Below are positions 7,156-15,993 of a stretch of DNA of 38,370 nt, one piece after another. This stretch comes from Phycisphaerae bacterium (GTDB lineage: Bacteria; Planctomycetota; Phycisphaerae; Sedimentisphaerales; Anaerobacaceae). The DNA lies in the NCBI GenBank assembly GCA_030615025.1, contig JAUXAB010000030.1, forward strand, positions 1 to 38,370, given 5' to 3'. How positions within the stretch are numbered: position 1 is the stretch's first letter; the number at the start of each line of letters is the position of its first letter. The notes below the pieces were generated by a model that was not told the origin of the DNA, did not search any database, and saw only the letters and a list, made by a program, of their open reading frames with translations. The position numbers and the translations under genes were made by a program.

Positions 7156-8169
7156 TTACATCTTTGCCATTTTTTCCATAATGTCAACGGTGCGGCACGA
7201 GTAAGCCCACTCGTTGTCGTACCAACTGACGACCTTAACTGTCCTGCCGATAACTATTGTGCACAGTGAATCAAAAATGCTCGAAGCAGGATTATTGACA
7301 ATGTCGCTGCTGACGATGGGCTCATCACAGTAAAGCAAGATGCCCTTCATTGGCCCTTCGGCCGCCTTTTTCATTGCTGCGTTTACATCATCAACGGTAA
7401 CAGCCTTCTTGACATTGACCACCAGGTCTACGACACTTCCGACCGGCACAGGCACCCGAATAGCAAAGCCATCGAGCTTGCCGTCAAGCTCAGGGACAAC
7501 TTTGCCGATGGCCTTTGCCGCGCCGGTGGTAGTGGGGATAATGTTCACGGCGGCAGCACGCGCACGACGAAGGTCCTTGTGTATCATATCTGCAACGCTC
7601 TGGTCGTTAGTATAAGCGTGAATGGTGGTCATAAGCCCCTGCTCAATGCCAAAGGCATCGTTGAGGACCTTTGCCAAAGGCGCCAGGCAATTGGTCGTAC
7701 AACTTGCGTTCGATACGCAACTGACCTTATCGGTCAACTTCTCGTCGTTAACACCCAAAACGATTGTCGCCTCGATATCGTCCTTTGCGGGGACAGTTAA
7801 GACAACCTTGGCGGCACCGGCCTTGAGATGGTCGCCGTAGCCGCCTTTAGGTGATTCTTTAGTGCGGAAGATACCTGTTGACTCAACAACAACTTTCACA
7901 TCCATATCCTTCCAGGGCAGTTCAGCCGGATTCTTAACAGACAAAACTTCTATATCCTTGCCGTTAATGACCAGCTTTCCGTCCCCTGCCTCGACCGTCC
8001 CATCCCATTTGCCCATCACCGTATCGTACTTGAACAGATGCGCAAGACTCCTGGCGTCTGACAGGTCGTTGACAGCCACCAGGTCCAAATCGTTCTGTCT
8101 TTGCATAATAATTCTTGCTATGGCTCTGCCGATTCGCCCGAATCCGTTAATTGCGACCTTTGTTGCCAT
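7156..8169 (-). CDS. gap: Glyceraldehyde-3-phosphate dehydrogenase, type I
   Basis: This is an NAD-dependent glycolytic enzyme making 1,3-bisphosphoglycerate, the substrate of the neighbouring pgk. The 337-residue length is typical. NGFGRIGRA (8-16) is the NAD-binding loop, VAVNDL (31-36) follows the second strand, and SNASCTTN (153-160) holds the catalytic Cys157. The start at 8169 was chosen over 8199 because GGAG lies at proper distance and the family's N-terminus then fits. It is the first gene of the gap-pgk-rpe cluster and is divergent from the first ECF sigma gene, with which it shares a 155-base intergenic region. Confidence 0.97.
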   Translation of the reverse strand: MATKVAINGFGRIGRAIARIIMQRQNDLDLVAVNDLSDARSLAHLFKYDTVMGKWDGTVEAGDGKLVINGKDIEVLSVKNPAELPWKDMDVKVVVESTGIFRTKESPKGGYGDHLKAGAAKVVLTVPAKDDIEATIVLGVNDEKLTDKVSCVSNASCTTNCLAPLAKVLNDAFGIEQGLMTTIHAYTNDQSVADMIHKDLRRARAAAVNIIPTTTGAAKAIGKVVPELDGKLDGFAIRVPVPVGSVVDLVVNVKKAVTVDDVNAAMKKAAEGPMKGILLYCDEPIVSSDIVNNPASSIFDSLCTIVIGRTVKVVSWYDNEWAYSCRTVDIMEKMAKM

Positions 8170-8255
8170 TTGTAAATCTCCTTCACTTTTGAATTCCACG
8201 GTTTTCCGCTTTTATGTTTCACAGCTAACAAGAGAGCTACTTTATTTATAACCTG

Positions 8256-8284
8256 TCTAATTTGCAAGATTTTTTTTCAAATTA
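8256..8284. promoter_or_regulatory. Inverted repeat between gap and sigma module 1
   Basis: CTAATTTG (8256-8263) and CAAATTAG (8277-8284) form a perfect 8-bp inverted repeat separated by 13 bases including a T-run. It sits in the shared upstream region of two divergent genes, so it could be an operator for either. Confidence 0.35.
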
Positions 8285-8324
8285 GTGTAACATAACGGTT
8301 TCTGGCGCAATTATATCTTTGGCG

Positions 8325-8897
8325 ATGGTTGGTGCTATGGCGAAAACTGTTAAGCGAACGGACATCGATGATTTTGTCCTTCGGGCCGGCGTGGAAGCTG
8401 AAGCCTTAGGGCAGCTCTATGAGCTGTATTATGAGCGGATTTTCCGATTTTGCGTCTATCGGCTCTTCAGCAAGGAAGCCGCCGAAGACGTAACGTCTAC
8501 AGTGTTTCTTGAGGTAGCCCGCGGGATTCGCAGCTTTGGCGGCCAAACTGAACAAGATTTTCGAAACTGGCTGTATGCCATAGCAGCCAACCAGGCAAAC
8601 GCTTATATAAGAAAAACGTCGCGCCGAAAACAGCTCCTTGCAGAAGCTGCCAACTTGATGACGGCTGCCGCCACTGGCAACGCATCCAAGCTGGACTGGC
8701 CGAGGCTTTATGCGGCCATCTTAAAACTTAAGCCGGAGCACCAGACCATAATTACGCTGCGGTTCTTTGAAAATCTGGAGTTCGAACAGATAGCGAAAAT
8801 CTTAAACGCCAGGCCTGTAACTTTGCGTGTAACGTTACACAGGATTCTTAAGAAGTTACGAAACCATTTGCAAGCCGTTCCGGACGGAGAAGCATAA
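8325..8897 (+). CDS. ECF-family RNA polymerase sigma factor (module 1)
   Basis: The product is about 190 residues with the two ECF domains. Region 2 spans roughly 20-95 (LYELYYERIFRFCVYRLF, then AEDVTSTVFLE and WLYAIAANQ). Region 4 spans roughly 125-180, with the helix-turn-helix at FEQIAKILNARPVTLRVTLHR. It directs RNA polymerase to its own promoters and is presumably held inactive by the membrane protein encoded one base downstream. The start is uncertain: ATG at 8325 or 8337, and a TTG at 8319, are all possible and none has a clear ribosome site. The region 2 end AEDVTSTVF departs from the common A-x-D-x-x-Q pattern of the other modules, and the region 2 to region 4 linker is slightly longer. 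Confidence 0.88.
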   Translation: MVGAMAKTVKRTDIDDFVLRAGVEAEALGQLYELYYERIFRFCVYRLFSKEAAEDVTSTVFLEVARGIRSFGGQTEQDFRNWLYAIAANQANAYIRKTSRRKQLLAEAANLMTAAATGNASKLDWPRLYAAILKLKPEHQTIITLRFFENLEFEQIAKILNARPVTLRVTLHRILKKLRNHLQAVPDGEA

Positions 8898-8898
8898 A

Positions 8899-10368
8899 AT
8901 GTTTAAGAACGAAACTGATTTCAACAAAATAGTTGGTCGGCTTAACATTGATGATAAGCCGAATCCCGCGCATCGTGAAAGTTTGCGCCGGCAAATGCTG
9001 TCAGCCTTTAACAAAACCGGGGAGCAATCCTTGAGTCAATCAGGGCCTTTATGGAGAACAATTATGAAAAGTCCAATTACAAAACTCGCCGCAGCTGCGG
9101 GTATAATTATCGCCGTTCTCATCGGCATACATCAATTCGGCGGCTCAATTGATGGTGCAACAGTCGCCTTAGCACAAGTAAAAGAAAATATGAAGAAAAT
9201 GCCATGGATCCATATCATGATGGAAGGATTACACAGCGGTGCTGAGGTAACAGAAGAGCTATGGCTTTCGTTTGAATCCAAAATCTTGGCATCGAAACAA
9301 GCTGATGGTAGGAGCGAGTATTTGGACTATGAAAAACATCAAAAATATGAATATGATCCTTGCTCACAGACTATTACTGTTTCTCAGCTACAGGACGATT
9401 GGCCGTCGCCCGAAATCTTACGCTCTCGGTTCTTCCTGGATAAAATAATCGAAACGCATACCGAAGAAGGAGCGGAAATTACCTGCAGGGCTGGAAAATA
9501 TAAAGATAAGACCGTCGATATTTATGATATTGTGTTCGCCAAATGGACCATCGGCGTCATTATGCAGCTATTCGTAGATTCCGAAAGTCATTTGATTATT
9601 GCCGCATCGGAGATACATGGTGACTCTGGTGGTACTATATTAGATATCGATAGCGAATTTCAATATCCGCAAAAGGGCCCACGTTCCATATACGACCTTG
9701 GTGTTTCTGAATCGGCGATTGTGAAAACCCGCGATGTATCAAAACAGTATGCCGCCGATGCAGGCATCCCTAAATTGGTGCCTCTGGCAATCAAGCTGCC
9801 GAGGCCGATGTTCGTGGGTACGCCGCAGGATGTCAAAGTGCCCCGCCTTGAGAAGCCCTTAGGCAGGCCGCGGCCGCCATTTTATGCACCGATTGGCACA
9901 AAAAACGCAGCCTTCGGAAAACCAGTAACCAGCACCGATGAAGATCCCATCATCGGTAAGCTCGAATGGATAACCGACGGCGACAAAGAAGGTGCCGATG
10001 GAAGTTTTGTTGAGTTAGGCCCGTTTGAGCAGCATGTTACAATCGACTTAGAGGCTGAGCATAACATATATGCCATTGTAGTCTGGCATTACCATAAAGA
10101 GGCCCATGTTTATTTCGACGTAGTGGTGCAGGCTGCCGATGACCCTGATTTCACTGCGAATGTGACGACCGTGTTCAACAATGATATTGACAACTCCCTG
10201 GGCCTGGGTGTCGGTAAAAATATGCACTATACCGAAACTGCAGAGGGTAAACTCATCGATGCCAAAGGTGCTCGTGCCCGCTATGTGCGATTGCATAGCA
10301 ACGGCAATACAACCTACGACACAAACCACTATATCGAAGTGGAGGTTTACGGCAAGGCCGCAAAATAA
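8899..10368 (+). CDS. Single-pass membrane anti-sigma-like protein with discoidin-like C-terminus (module 1)
   Basis: This 489-residue protein is encoded one base after sigma factor 1, with GGAG upstream. The cytoplasmic N-terminus (1-57) has no zinc motif. A membrane segment follows (about 62-78: KLAAAAGIIIAVLIGIHQF), then a large ectodomain. Residues about 337-486 resemble an F5/8-type C (discoidin-like) sugar-binding domain: an ASDED-like opening TSTDEDP, then VTIDLEAEHNIYAIVVWHYH and ARYVRLHSNG. Its position and topology suggest an anti-sigma factor whose outer part senses a glycan. This is an inference; the N-terminus has no recognised anti-sigma domain. Met56 is preceded by an internal GGAG with a 7-base gap, so a shorter form starting at 9064 may also be made. 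Confidence 0.8.
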   Translation: MFKNETDFNKIVGRLNIDDKPNPAHRESLRRQMLSAFNKTGEQSLSQSGPLWRTIMKSPITKLAAAAGIIIAVLIGIHQFGGSIDGATVALAQVKENMKKMPWIHIMMEGLHSGAEVTEELWLSFESKILASKQADGRSEYLDYEKHQKYEYDPCSQTITVSQLQDDWPSPEILRSRFFLDKIIETHTEEGAEITCRAGKYKDKTVDIYDIVFAKWTIGVIMQLFVDSESHLIIAASEIHGDSGGTILDIDSEFQYPQKGPRSIYDLGVSESAIVKTRDVSKQYAADAGIPKLVPLAIKLPRPMFVGTPQDVKVPRLEKPLGRPRPPFYAPIGTKNAAFGKPVTSTDEDPIIGKLEWITDGDKEGADGSFVELGPFEQHVTIDLEAEHNIYAIVVWHYHKEAHVYFDVVVQAADDPDFTANVTTVFNNDIDNSLGLGVGKNMHYTETAEGKLIDAKGARARYVRLHSNGNTTYDTNHYIEVEVYGKAAK

Positions 10369-10386
10369 TGCTGCCATAAAATGTTC

Positions 10387-10415
10387 AAGAGCCATATTAC
10401 GGCCGGGCTTTTTTT
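10387..10415 (+). terminator. Degenerate terminator of module 1
   Basis: AAGAGCC (10387-10393) can pair with GGCTTTT (10106-based count: bases 10406-10413 region) ahead of a T-run. The sequence GGCCGGGCT followed directly by T residues matches the left arm of the terminators of modules 2-5, but the right arm (GCTCGGCC) is missing, so this copy looks decayed or remodelled. Confidence 0.5.
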
Positions 10416-10473
10416 ATTGGTTTTGCGAGGAGCCGGGTTTGCGGCCGATGCAGTATTTCTTTGAGCTTAACCT

Positions 10474-10496
10474 TCTATAACGATATCATTTATAGA
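10474..10496. promoter_or_regulatory. Inverted repeat upstream of sigma module 2
   Basis: TCTATAA (10474-10480) and TTATAGA (10490-10496) are perfect inverted arms separated by 9 bases, about 85 bases upstream of the sigma gene start. It is a possible operator. Confidence 0.35.
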
Positions 10497-10578
10497 CATT
10501 AGTAAAACATACCAATTTTTTTGCATTTAAGTCGTGCAGTATTCGTCTACATTATGGTACCGAGTTTAGGAGCTCCTA

Positions 10579-11103
10579 TTGAACGATCGTTTAGATGAAA
10601 CCGTGGTTCGTGCCTGTCGAGACGGCGACAAGGCTGCATACGCAGAGCTGGTTAAAAGGCATTACAGGCATGTTTTTGCGCTGTGTCTTGGTGTCTTAGG
10701 TAATGTTCACGACGCCGAAGACGTTGCTCAGGAGGCCATGCTCAAGGGTATGCTGAATATACAGAAGCTGAGCAAGGGCGAGCAGTTCGAAGCGTGGATT
10801 CTGCAAATTGCCAAGAACCTGTGCATTGATTTTATCCGCAGGCGAAAACGCGTAAAGCCGCTTGCCAGTGAGCAAGTGATGCAACCTCGACAGCTAACTA
10901 AAGAGAACCATGATTTGGAGCAGGCAGTAAGACGGCTGCCGCAGGAGCTCCGGCTGCCTCTTGTAATGTATTACTTTGACAAAAAAAATGCCAAGAGTAT
11001 TGCCGAAGAGCTGCACATCTCGCACTCGGGAGCATGCCAGAGAATCAGAACGGCAAGAAAAGAACTGCACAAATTCCTGACAGAAAGGGGACAGGATGAA
11101 TAG
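10579..11103 (+). CDS. ECF-family sigma factor (module 2), TTG start
   Basis: This 174-residue ECF sigma factor has region 2 (about 12-80, with AEDVAQEAML) and region 4 (about 110-165, helix-turn-helix around AKSIAEELHISHSGACQRIRTAR). The start is TTG at 10579, supported by GGAG at 10569-10572 with a 6-base gap; the site is inside a perfect palindrome AGGAGCTCCT (10568-10577), which may limit translation. Its stop overlaps the start of the anti-sigma gene by 8 bases (ATGAATAG), so the two are probably translationally coupled. It is shorter than sigma factor 1 and only distantly similar to it. Confidence 0.92.
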   Translation: MNDRLDETVVRACRDGDKAAYAELVKRHYRHVFALCLGVLGNVHDAEDVAQEAMLKGMLNIQKLSKGEQFEAWILQIAKNLCIDFIRRRKRVKPLASEQVMQPRQLTKENHDLEQAVRRLPQELRLPLVMYYFDKKNAKSIAEELHISHSGACQRIRTARKELHKFLTERGQDE

Positions 11104-12841
11104 CGAATGTAAGAAAATCAGAGACCAAATTGCAGACCTTATTTCGGGAATCTTGTCGGAGCCACAGGTACAAGCACTACAGCAGCACTTAGACGAATGT
11201 TCAGCCTGCCGGGATTATGCGCGCGCATTAAAACAGGAAGACGAATTGTTGGCCGAATTTTTTGCTAAGATTGAAACGAATATGACAGACCGCGAGGAGC
11301 ACGTACTCAAAGCGATAAGCCGCTCCGGTTTGTCTGAACAAAGTGACAAACTTTCAATAGGGAGAACAATTATGAAAAGTCGAATCATAAAATTATCCGC
11401 TGCGGCGGTGATAATTGGAGCAGTAATGCTGTCAATACATCTCTGGGATAAGTCAACACCATCAGCATACGCTTTCGAGCAAACCGTTGAAGCGATGCAA
11501 GGCAAGCGGTCGTTTCACATACAAACATATTTTCAGAACCGTCGCAAGGATGAGTTTTGGGCGGAGTACGACGAAAACGGGAAAGTGATTCGTTATCGGC
11601 AGGAAGAAGGAAAAGGCCGTTATGGGCCCTACGTAACTCTGTGGGAAAATGATATTCGAACGACATACCATCCGGACGGTATCAAAATGATCTCCCGTGT
11701 CGGCAACACGGAACCTGAACTGGAGGAGTTCGATCCAGAGACCGCAGCAAAAGAGATTTATGAACATGTAGCTGCAGGCCGAGCAATCATGGAAATTCAG
11801 AAGCCTTCGCCTTATGCAGGCCTGATCACCATAAATGTGACTCGTAAGGACAGACCACTCAGACAAGTTCTGCTTGTTGATCCTGATACGAAATTCGTTA
11901 CTCGGATTGATAATTATTGGGATGCTGATGGGGAACGTGAGTTCCACAAAGGAATTGAGCTACTGGAATACAATCAGATTATTGATGCGAACATGTTCAG
12001 TCCAGAGTTTCCTGAAGACACAATCACAATAGATCAGGTTTCACAAGAAGTCGGCCTCGCTCAGGCTGACATGAGTAATGAGGAGGCTGCCTGTGAAACC
12101 GTACGCCAAGCCTTGGAAGCCTGGGCCGCGGCCGATTATACCAAGGCTGGGAAACTCTTCGGCGGCGCCCCACCCGAGTTGCTGCTGACAGAGCGTTATA
12201 GCAGCTTACAGCCCATCAGCATTATTTCCATCGGTCGCCCGGTACCGATTCAAAACATAAAACCTGTGTTCAGGATAAAGTGCACATACGAGGTCGAACA
12301 TGACAGCCAAGTAAAGACTGTCAGTCCGACATTTACTGTTATTGCAGTCGATGGTCAACCGGGACGCTGGTATGTAGGCTGGTGGATTATGCACACCGAT
12401 CTTGAAGTCGACGCACAAGACAGCATTGTAAAGGGGACAATTGTGCCCGGCGAAAAAGTAGGTGACTATACGCTTGGTATGAGCAAAGACGATGTTCTAA
12501 AAAGTCTGGGAAAACCAAACAATATTTTCTACGAGCAAGAAACGTATACTCTGCACAATCTTCCGAGGAAGTATTACATGTGTTTTGAGGGTGGCATTTC
12601 CTTTCTGATTGTTGATGGTTCAGTCAAAGGGATTGGAGTGGGAGAGCCTTTCTATAAATTCACTAATGGGTTGGGAGTAGGCGACTCGGAGCAGGACATC
12701 ATACAAGCCTTTGGCGATGATTTTCAGCTTTATGAATCAAAATGGAAGGATTTTCTCATTTACAAAGATAAAGGTCTCACGTTTGAAATTCACAAGGAGA
12801 ACCGAACTGTAATAGAGATCAATGTTTCTCGCAGCGGTTAG
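11096..12841 (+). CDS. zf-HC2 anti-sigma factor with membrane segment and long ectodomain (module 2)
   Basis: This 581-residue protein has a clear zinc anti-sigma N-terminus: H31-x3-C35-x2-C38 in HLDECSACRDY. One membrane segment follows (about 99-117: KLSAAAVIIGAVMLSIHL). The ectodomain begins with a LolA-like region (roughly 125-320), contains a middle region (roughly 325-450), and ends in two short repeated units (from about 451: DYTLGMSKDDVLKSLGKP and GLGVGDSEQDIIQAFG) that resemble BamE/SmpA-type modules. It should bind sigma factor 2 in the cytoplasm and release it on an outside signal. An internal GGAG-N7-ATG at 11361-11374 could start a form at Met93 lacking the anti-sigma domain. Confidence 0.88.
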   Translation: MNSECKKIRDQIADLISGILSEPQVQALQQHLDECSACRDYARALKQEDELLAEFFAKIETNMTDREEHVLKAISRSGLSEQSDKLSIGRTIMKSRIIKLSAAAVIIGAVMLSIHLWDKSTPSAYAFEQTVEAMQGKRSFHIQTYFQNRRKDEFWAEYDENGKVIRYRQEEGKGRYGPYVTLWENDIRTTYHPDGIKMISRVGNTEPELEEFDPETAAKEIYEHVAAGRAIMEIQKPSPYAGLITINVTRKDRPLRQVLLVDPDTKFVTRIDNYWDADGEREFHKGIELLEYNQIIDANMFSPEFPEDTITIDQVSQEVGLAQADMSNEEAACETVRQALEAWAAADYTKAGKLFGGAPPELLLTERYSSLQPISIISIGRPVPIQNIKPVFRIKCTYEVEHDSQVKTVSPTFTVIAVDGQPGRWYVGWWIMHTDLEVDAQDSIVKGTIVPGEKVGDYTLGMSKDDVLKSLGKPNNIFYEQETYTLHNLPRKYYMCFEGGISFLIVDGSVKGIGVGEPFYKFTNGLGVGDSEQDIIQAFGDDFQLYESKWKDFLIYKDKGLTFEIHKENRTVIEINVSRSG

Positions 12842-12916
12842 GGGATAATGCTCAGCGAACAGCGGACTATGAAAAAGTGACATAATAGGTTCCTCCTTCA
12901 ATGGAGGGCACAAACC

Positions 12917-12944
12917 GGCCGGGCTTTTTGGCTCGGCCTTTTTT
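12917..12944 (+). terminator. Intrinsic terminator of module 2
   Basis: GGCCGGGC pairs with GCTCGGCC (one G-U) around a 6-base loop, followed by TTTTTT. Upstream sequence from about 12870 resembles that before the module 5 terminator. Confidence 0.9.
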
Positions 12945-13029
12945 ATGCGCTTCTGACGACAAATGCGACAATTTTCCTCCCAGGGGCCACTTTTTTTATT
13001 TTTTTTTGTCGCAAACATTGCTAATCCCG

Positions 13030-13041
13030 CACTATATAGTG
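13030..13041. promoter_or_regulatory. Palindrome upstream of sigma module 3
   Basis: CACTATATAGTG is a perfect 12-bp palindrome ending 37 bases before the sigma gene start, a typical operator position. It differs from the palindromes of the other modules. Confidence 0.4.
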
Positions 13042-13078
13042 AAAACACGAATCCTGAAAAGTTTTTTGAGGTGCTGAT

Positions 13079-13621
13079 ATGCCTGAGACCGATAAATACT
13101 ACATTGAACGTTGTTTGGATGGCCATCCGGACGATTTTCGCTACCTTGTGCGGCGCTATCAGGCGGTTCTGTTAGCCCATCTGGCCGGGAAATTCGGTAA
13201 CAAGGACAGTGCCGAGGAGGCCGCCCAGGAGAGCCTCGTGCGGGCCTACTTCAATATGGGCAAACTGAGAAAGACGGAGTCGTTCTTTTCCTGGCTGCTC
13301 GGTATCGGCGACCGCGTCGCAAAGGAACAACAAAGAAAAGAGCAAATCCGCCACCAGCGAGAAGCTATCCGTTCGTACTCGGAGGAAGCTGGCAGCCCGG
13401 AACTTTCACAGGACTACGGTCTCGAAGCGGCAATCGCCGAGCTGCCTGAGGCGTACAGGAGAGTTGTTCTGCTGCGATATTACGGTAGCTACTCCTGTAG
13501 TCAGGTCGCCGAGCAGTTCGATATGCCGTTGGGCACAGTTACAAAAACACTTTCGCGGGCCTATGTGATGCTGCGTAAAACGCTCGAGCAGCAGAAAAAA
13601 GAAGAAATTTATGAGGTGTGA
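13079..13621 (+). CDS. ECF-family sigma factor (module 3)
   Basis: This 180-residue ECF sigma factor has region 2 (about 10-80: FRYLVRRYQAVLLAHLAGKFGN, AEEAAQESLVRAY, FFSWLLGIGDRVAKE) and region 4 (about 118-172) with helix-turn-helix CSQVAEQFDMPLGTVTKTLSRAYVMLR. The ATG at 13079 follows GAGGTG at suitable distance. The gene ends where the anti-sigma gene begins; its TGA at 13619-13621 is within the ribosome-site region of the next gene, so expression is likely coupled. The protein has a longer charged linker (KEQQRKEQIRHQREAIR) between its domains than sigma 2. Confidence 0.93.
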   Translation: MPETDKYYIERCLDGHPDDFRYLVRRYQAVLLAHLAGKFGNKDSAEEAAQESLVRAYFNMGKLRKTESFFSWLLGIGDRVAKEQQRKEQIRHQREAIRSYSEEAGSPELSQDYGLEAAIAELPEAYRRVVLLRYYGSYSCSQVAEQFDMPLGTVTKTLSRAYVMLRKTLEQQKKEEIYEV

Positions 13622-13623
13622 AA

Positions 13624-15237
13624 ATGAATTGCACAGAAAGTAAAGAACTTTTGGTCGCCTACGTTGAGGGACTTTTGGACGAAACTGAGAAACAGCAAAT
13701 CGCCGAACATCTTAAGGATTGTCCGGCGTGCCAAGCTGAATCAGCAGAAGTAAGGGCCCTTCGAGACCGTCTGGTTAAAAATGGTAAGGTCTTATCCGAC
13801 AGCCGGCTTGAGGATGAGGTCTTGAACAGGATTATTCGGGAGCAAAACGTAAAGCTCAAAGCCGGCGCCGAGGCCAGCGTGGGCCTTAGAGTAAGGAGAA
13901 TAATAATGGAAAGCCGAATTACAAGACTGGCAGCCGCTGCAGTGATAATTATCGCGGTGCTGGTAGGTGTACATCAAATTGGTGGAGGCACTGTGACTTT
14001 TGCCCAAGTCATCGAACCTATCCTCAATGCGCGGACTGTAGTCTACGACTTCATTATCGGCGACGAAAAAAGGGATCCGGTCATTATGCACGAGATAGTC
14101 GTGGGTTCACAAATCAGAAGGACCGTATCGAACATACCCGGCATGACCCAAATCATTGACCTGGAGAATGGGAAAATGTTAGTACTACTCGATGCCGAGG
14201 AAAAAACAGCGGTGTATGTTGATATAAAGGGCAAGCTTCAGGAAAGATCGAGAGGCTACATAGAGTTTGTCCGGAAGGTCCTTATGGAGTTAAAAGACAG
14301 TCAAAAAGTTGAAAGGCTTGGCGAGCAGGAAATCGACGGACGAAAAGCTATCGGATTTTCAGGCCGGGGCAATAATAATCAAGAATTGAAGATATGGGCC
14401 GATCCCAAGACGGCTGTTCCGATACGTGTAGAACTTCGATTAGGGTTCCCTGCGGTTTTCAAAAATTTCCAATTTGATGTACCCATAAAGGACTCGCAGA
14501 TTAGTATGGACGTGCCGGATGGTTATACATTAGACGAAGCCGAAATCGACTTCACGAAAGGCACCGAGGAAGACTTCATTGAGAGCCTTCGTATCTGGGC
14601 CGAGATCCTGCTGGACGGTACGTTCCCGGAGGCAGTAGGGACGGAAAGTTTTATGAAACAAATGCCTCTGATTGGAGAAAAGATTGCTCAATCGGGCCTC
14701 TCGGAAGATGAAGCAGCGAAACTTGGAGCAAAACTTGGGATGACACTTCCACGAGGAATGTTCTTCCTCCAAATATTAGAAACCGAGGACAAATATCACT
14801 ATGCCGGCAAAGGCGTAAAACTCGGCGATGCCGATAAGGCGATATTCTGGTATCAGCCTGAGAACTCGCAGAACTGGCGCGTTATCTACGGCGATTTGAA
14901 CGTTAAAGATGTCGCCCCAGAAAATCTGCCAAAATTGGACGACGAGAAGTATACCCAAATGACACCTGTGGAAGTGGCTCAGGCATTCTTCCAGGCATGT
15001 GCGGATGAGAATTGGCAAGAAGTTCTCAAGTTTCGTCCGACTTCGCGGGTCCCTCAATGGTTGAGAGATCAATATGGCGGTTTGGAGATCATCAGTATTG
15101 GAGAACCCTTCAAAACCGACGAATATCACGGATGGTATGTACCTTACGAAGTCAGGCTGAAATCCGGTCGCATTAAAAAATACAATTTGGCCTTACTAAA
15201 CAGAGCAAAAGGCTTGCAGGTTGACGGTGGGCTTTAA
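13624..15237 (+). CDS. zf-HC2 anti-sigma factor with membrane segment and ectodomain (module 3)
   Basis: This 537-residue protein starts with a zinc anti-sigma domain (MNCTESKELLVAYVEGLLD, then H29-x3-C33-x2-C36). A membrane segment follows at about 101-118 (RLAAAAVIIIAVLVGVHQ). The proximal ectodomain (about 130-305) looks LolA/RsiX-like (VVYDFIIGDEK..., DGRKAIGFSG..., KIWADPKTAVPIRVEL). A distal part contains the motif WRVIYGDLNVKDVAPENLP, shared with module 5 and with the relic behind module 4. The ATG at 13624 was chosen over GTG at 13618 because GAGGTG precedes it. Met95 has an internal GGAG-N7-ATG (13895-13908). It is presumed to restrain sigma factor 3 until an outside signal arrives. 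Confidence 0.9.
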   Translation: MNCTESKELLVAYVEGLLDETEKQQIAEHLKDCPACQAESAEVRALRDRLVKNGKVLSDSRLEDEVLNRIIREQNVKLKAGAEASVGLRVRRIIMESRITRLAAAAVIIIAVLVGVHQIGGGTVTFAQVIEPILNARTVVYDFIIGDEKRDPVIMHEIVVGSQIRRTVSNIPGMTQIIDLENGKMLVLLDAEEKTAVYVDIKGKLQERSRGYIEFVRKVLMELKDSQKVERLGEQEIDGRKAIGFSGRGNNNQELKIWADPKTAVPIRVELRLGFPAVFKNFQFDVPIKDSQISMDVPDGYTLDEAEIDFTKGTEEDFIESLRIWAEILLDGTFPEAVGTESFMKQMPLIGEKIAQSGLSEDEAAKLGAKLGMTLPRGMFFLQILETEDKYHYAGKGVKLGDADKAIFWYQPENSQNWRVIYGDLNVKDVAPENLPKLDDEKYTQMTPVEVAQAFFQACADENWQEVLKFRPTSRVPQWLRDQYGGLEIISIGEPFKTDEYHGWYVPYEVRLKSGRIKKYNLALLNRAKGLQVDGGL

Positions 15238-15278
15238 TAAAGCAGTCTGATTGTCTCACAATTAGTATGTCATACAAA

Positions 15279-15307
15279 GGCCGGGCTTGTTTAGCTCGGC
15301 CTTTTTT
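15279..15307 (+). terminator. Intrinsic terminator of module 3
   Basis: GGCCGGGCT pairs with AGCTCGGCC (9 bp with one G-U) around TTTGT-type loop bases, followed by TTTTTT. Confidence 0.92.
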
Positions 15308-15402
15308 GTGCGCTTTTTGGGCTAAAATCGGTTTTTAGGTCCACAAGGTCAAATATAACGGAAAAAGTCTGTTTCCTTTATACTAAAGTGTGTAGCTTAG
15401 TT

Positions 15403-15426
15403 GTTATATTGGTGACAATCGATTGT
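15403..15426 (+). promoter_or_regulatory. Shared promoter/operator block of module 4
   Basis: GTTATATT (15403-15410), resembling a -10 box, is followed by TG and the perfect 12-bp palindrome ACAATCGATTGT (15415-15426), 21 bases before the sigma start. Module 5 has the same block. No matching -35 was identified. Confidence 0.55.
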
Positions 15427-15447
15427 TAAAAAGTTCAGGACTTTTCG

Positions 15448-15993
15448 ATGCTGGAAGACAAGCTACTGATATGGAAGTTCAATCGCGGCAACAGAGACGC
15501 TCTGCGGCGGGTCTATGAAAAGTACAAAGATGATTTGGTGACGCTGGCGGCTGCCCTTTTAGTTGATGTCAGCTCTGCCGAGGATGCCGTACACGATGTT
15601 TTTGTGTCCTTCATTAAATCCGCTGATAAGTTTCGACTCACCGGCAGTCTGAAAGGCTATTTGGCAACCTGTGTTGCAAACAATGCACGTAACAGAAACA
15701 AAGCAGGACAAAGACACCAAAGCATCGGGTTGGATGAAGCAGGGTCTGTTTCATCAGATTCAAACAGGCCGGAATACAGCGCGATATTCGGCGAAGAATT
15801 GAGACAGCTCAGTTGGGCTCTTTCACAAATTCCATACGAGCAGCGTGAGGTCTTAATCCTGCACGCCTGCACCGGGATGAAATTTGGAGCTATCGCCGCA
15901 CAGCAGAGCGTTTCAATCAATACGGCGCAGGGCCGGTACCGGTATGCGTTGGACAAACTGCGGTCAATGTTAAATGGTGAGGTGAAAAAATGA
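15448..15993 (+). CDS. ECF-family sigma factor (module 4)
   Basis: This 181-residue ECF sigma factor has region 2 (about 8-80: KFNRGNRDALRRVYEKYKDDL, AEDAVHDVFVSF, LKGYLATCVANNARN) and region 4 (about 125-175: LSQIPYEQREVLILHACTGMKFGAIAAQQSVSINTAQGRYRYALDKLRSML). It is clearly the closest paralogue of sigma factor 5 in this window: same length, same MLED start, same LKGYLATCVAN segment and the same ending KLRS-LNGEVKK. The start at 15448 follows AGGA. Its last bases (GGTGAGGTG) form the ribosome site of the next gene, and the two overlap at ATGA (15990-15993). Confidence 0.94.
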   Translation: MLEDKLLIWKFNRGNRDALRRVYEKYKDDLVTLAAALLVDVSSAEDAVHDVFVSFIKSADKFRLTGSLKGYLATCVANNARNRNKAGQRHQSIGLDEAGSVSSDSNRPEYSAIFGEELRQLSWALSQIPYEQREVLILHACTGMKFGAIAAQQSVSINTAQGRYRYALDKLRSMLNGEVKK

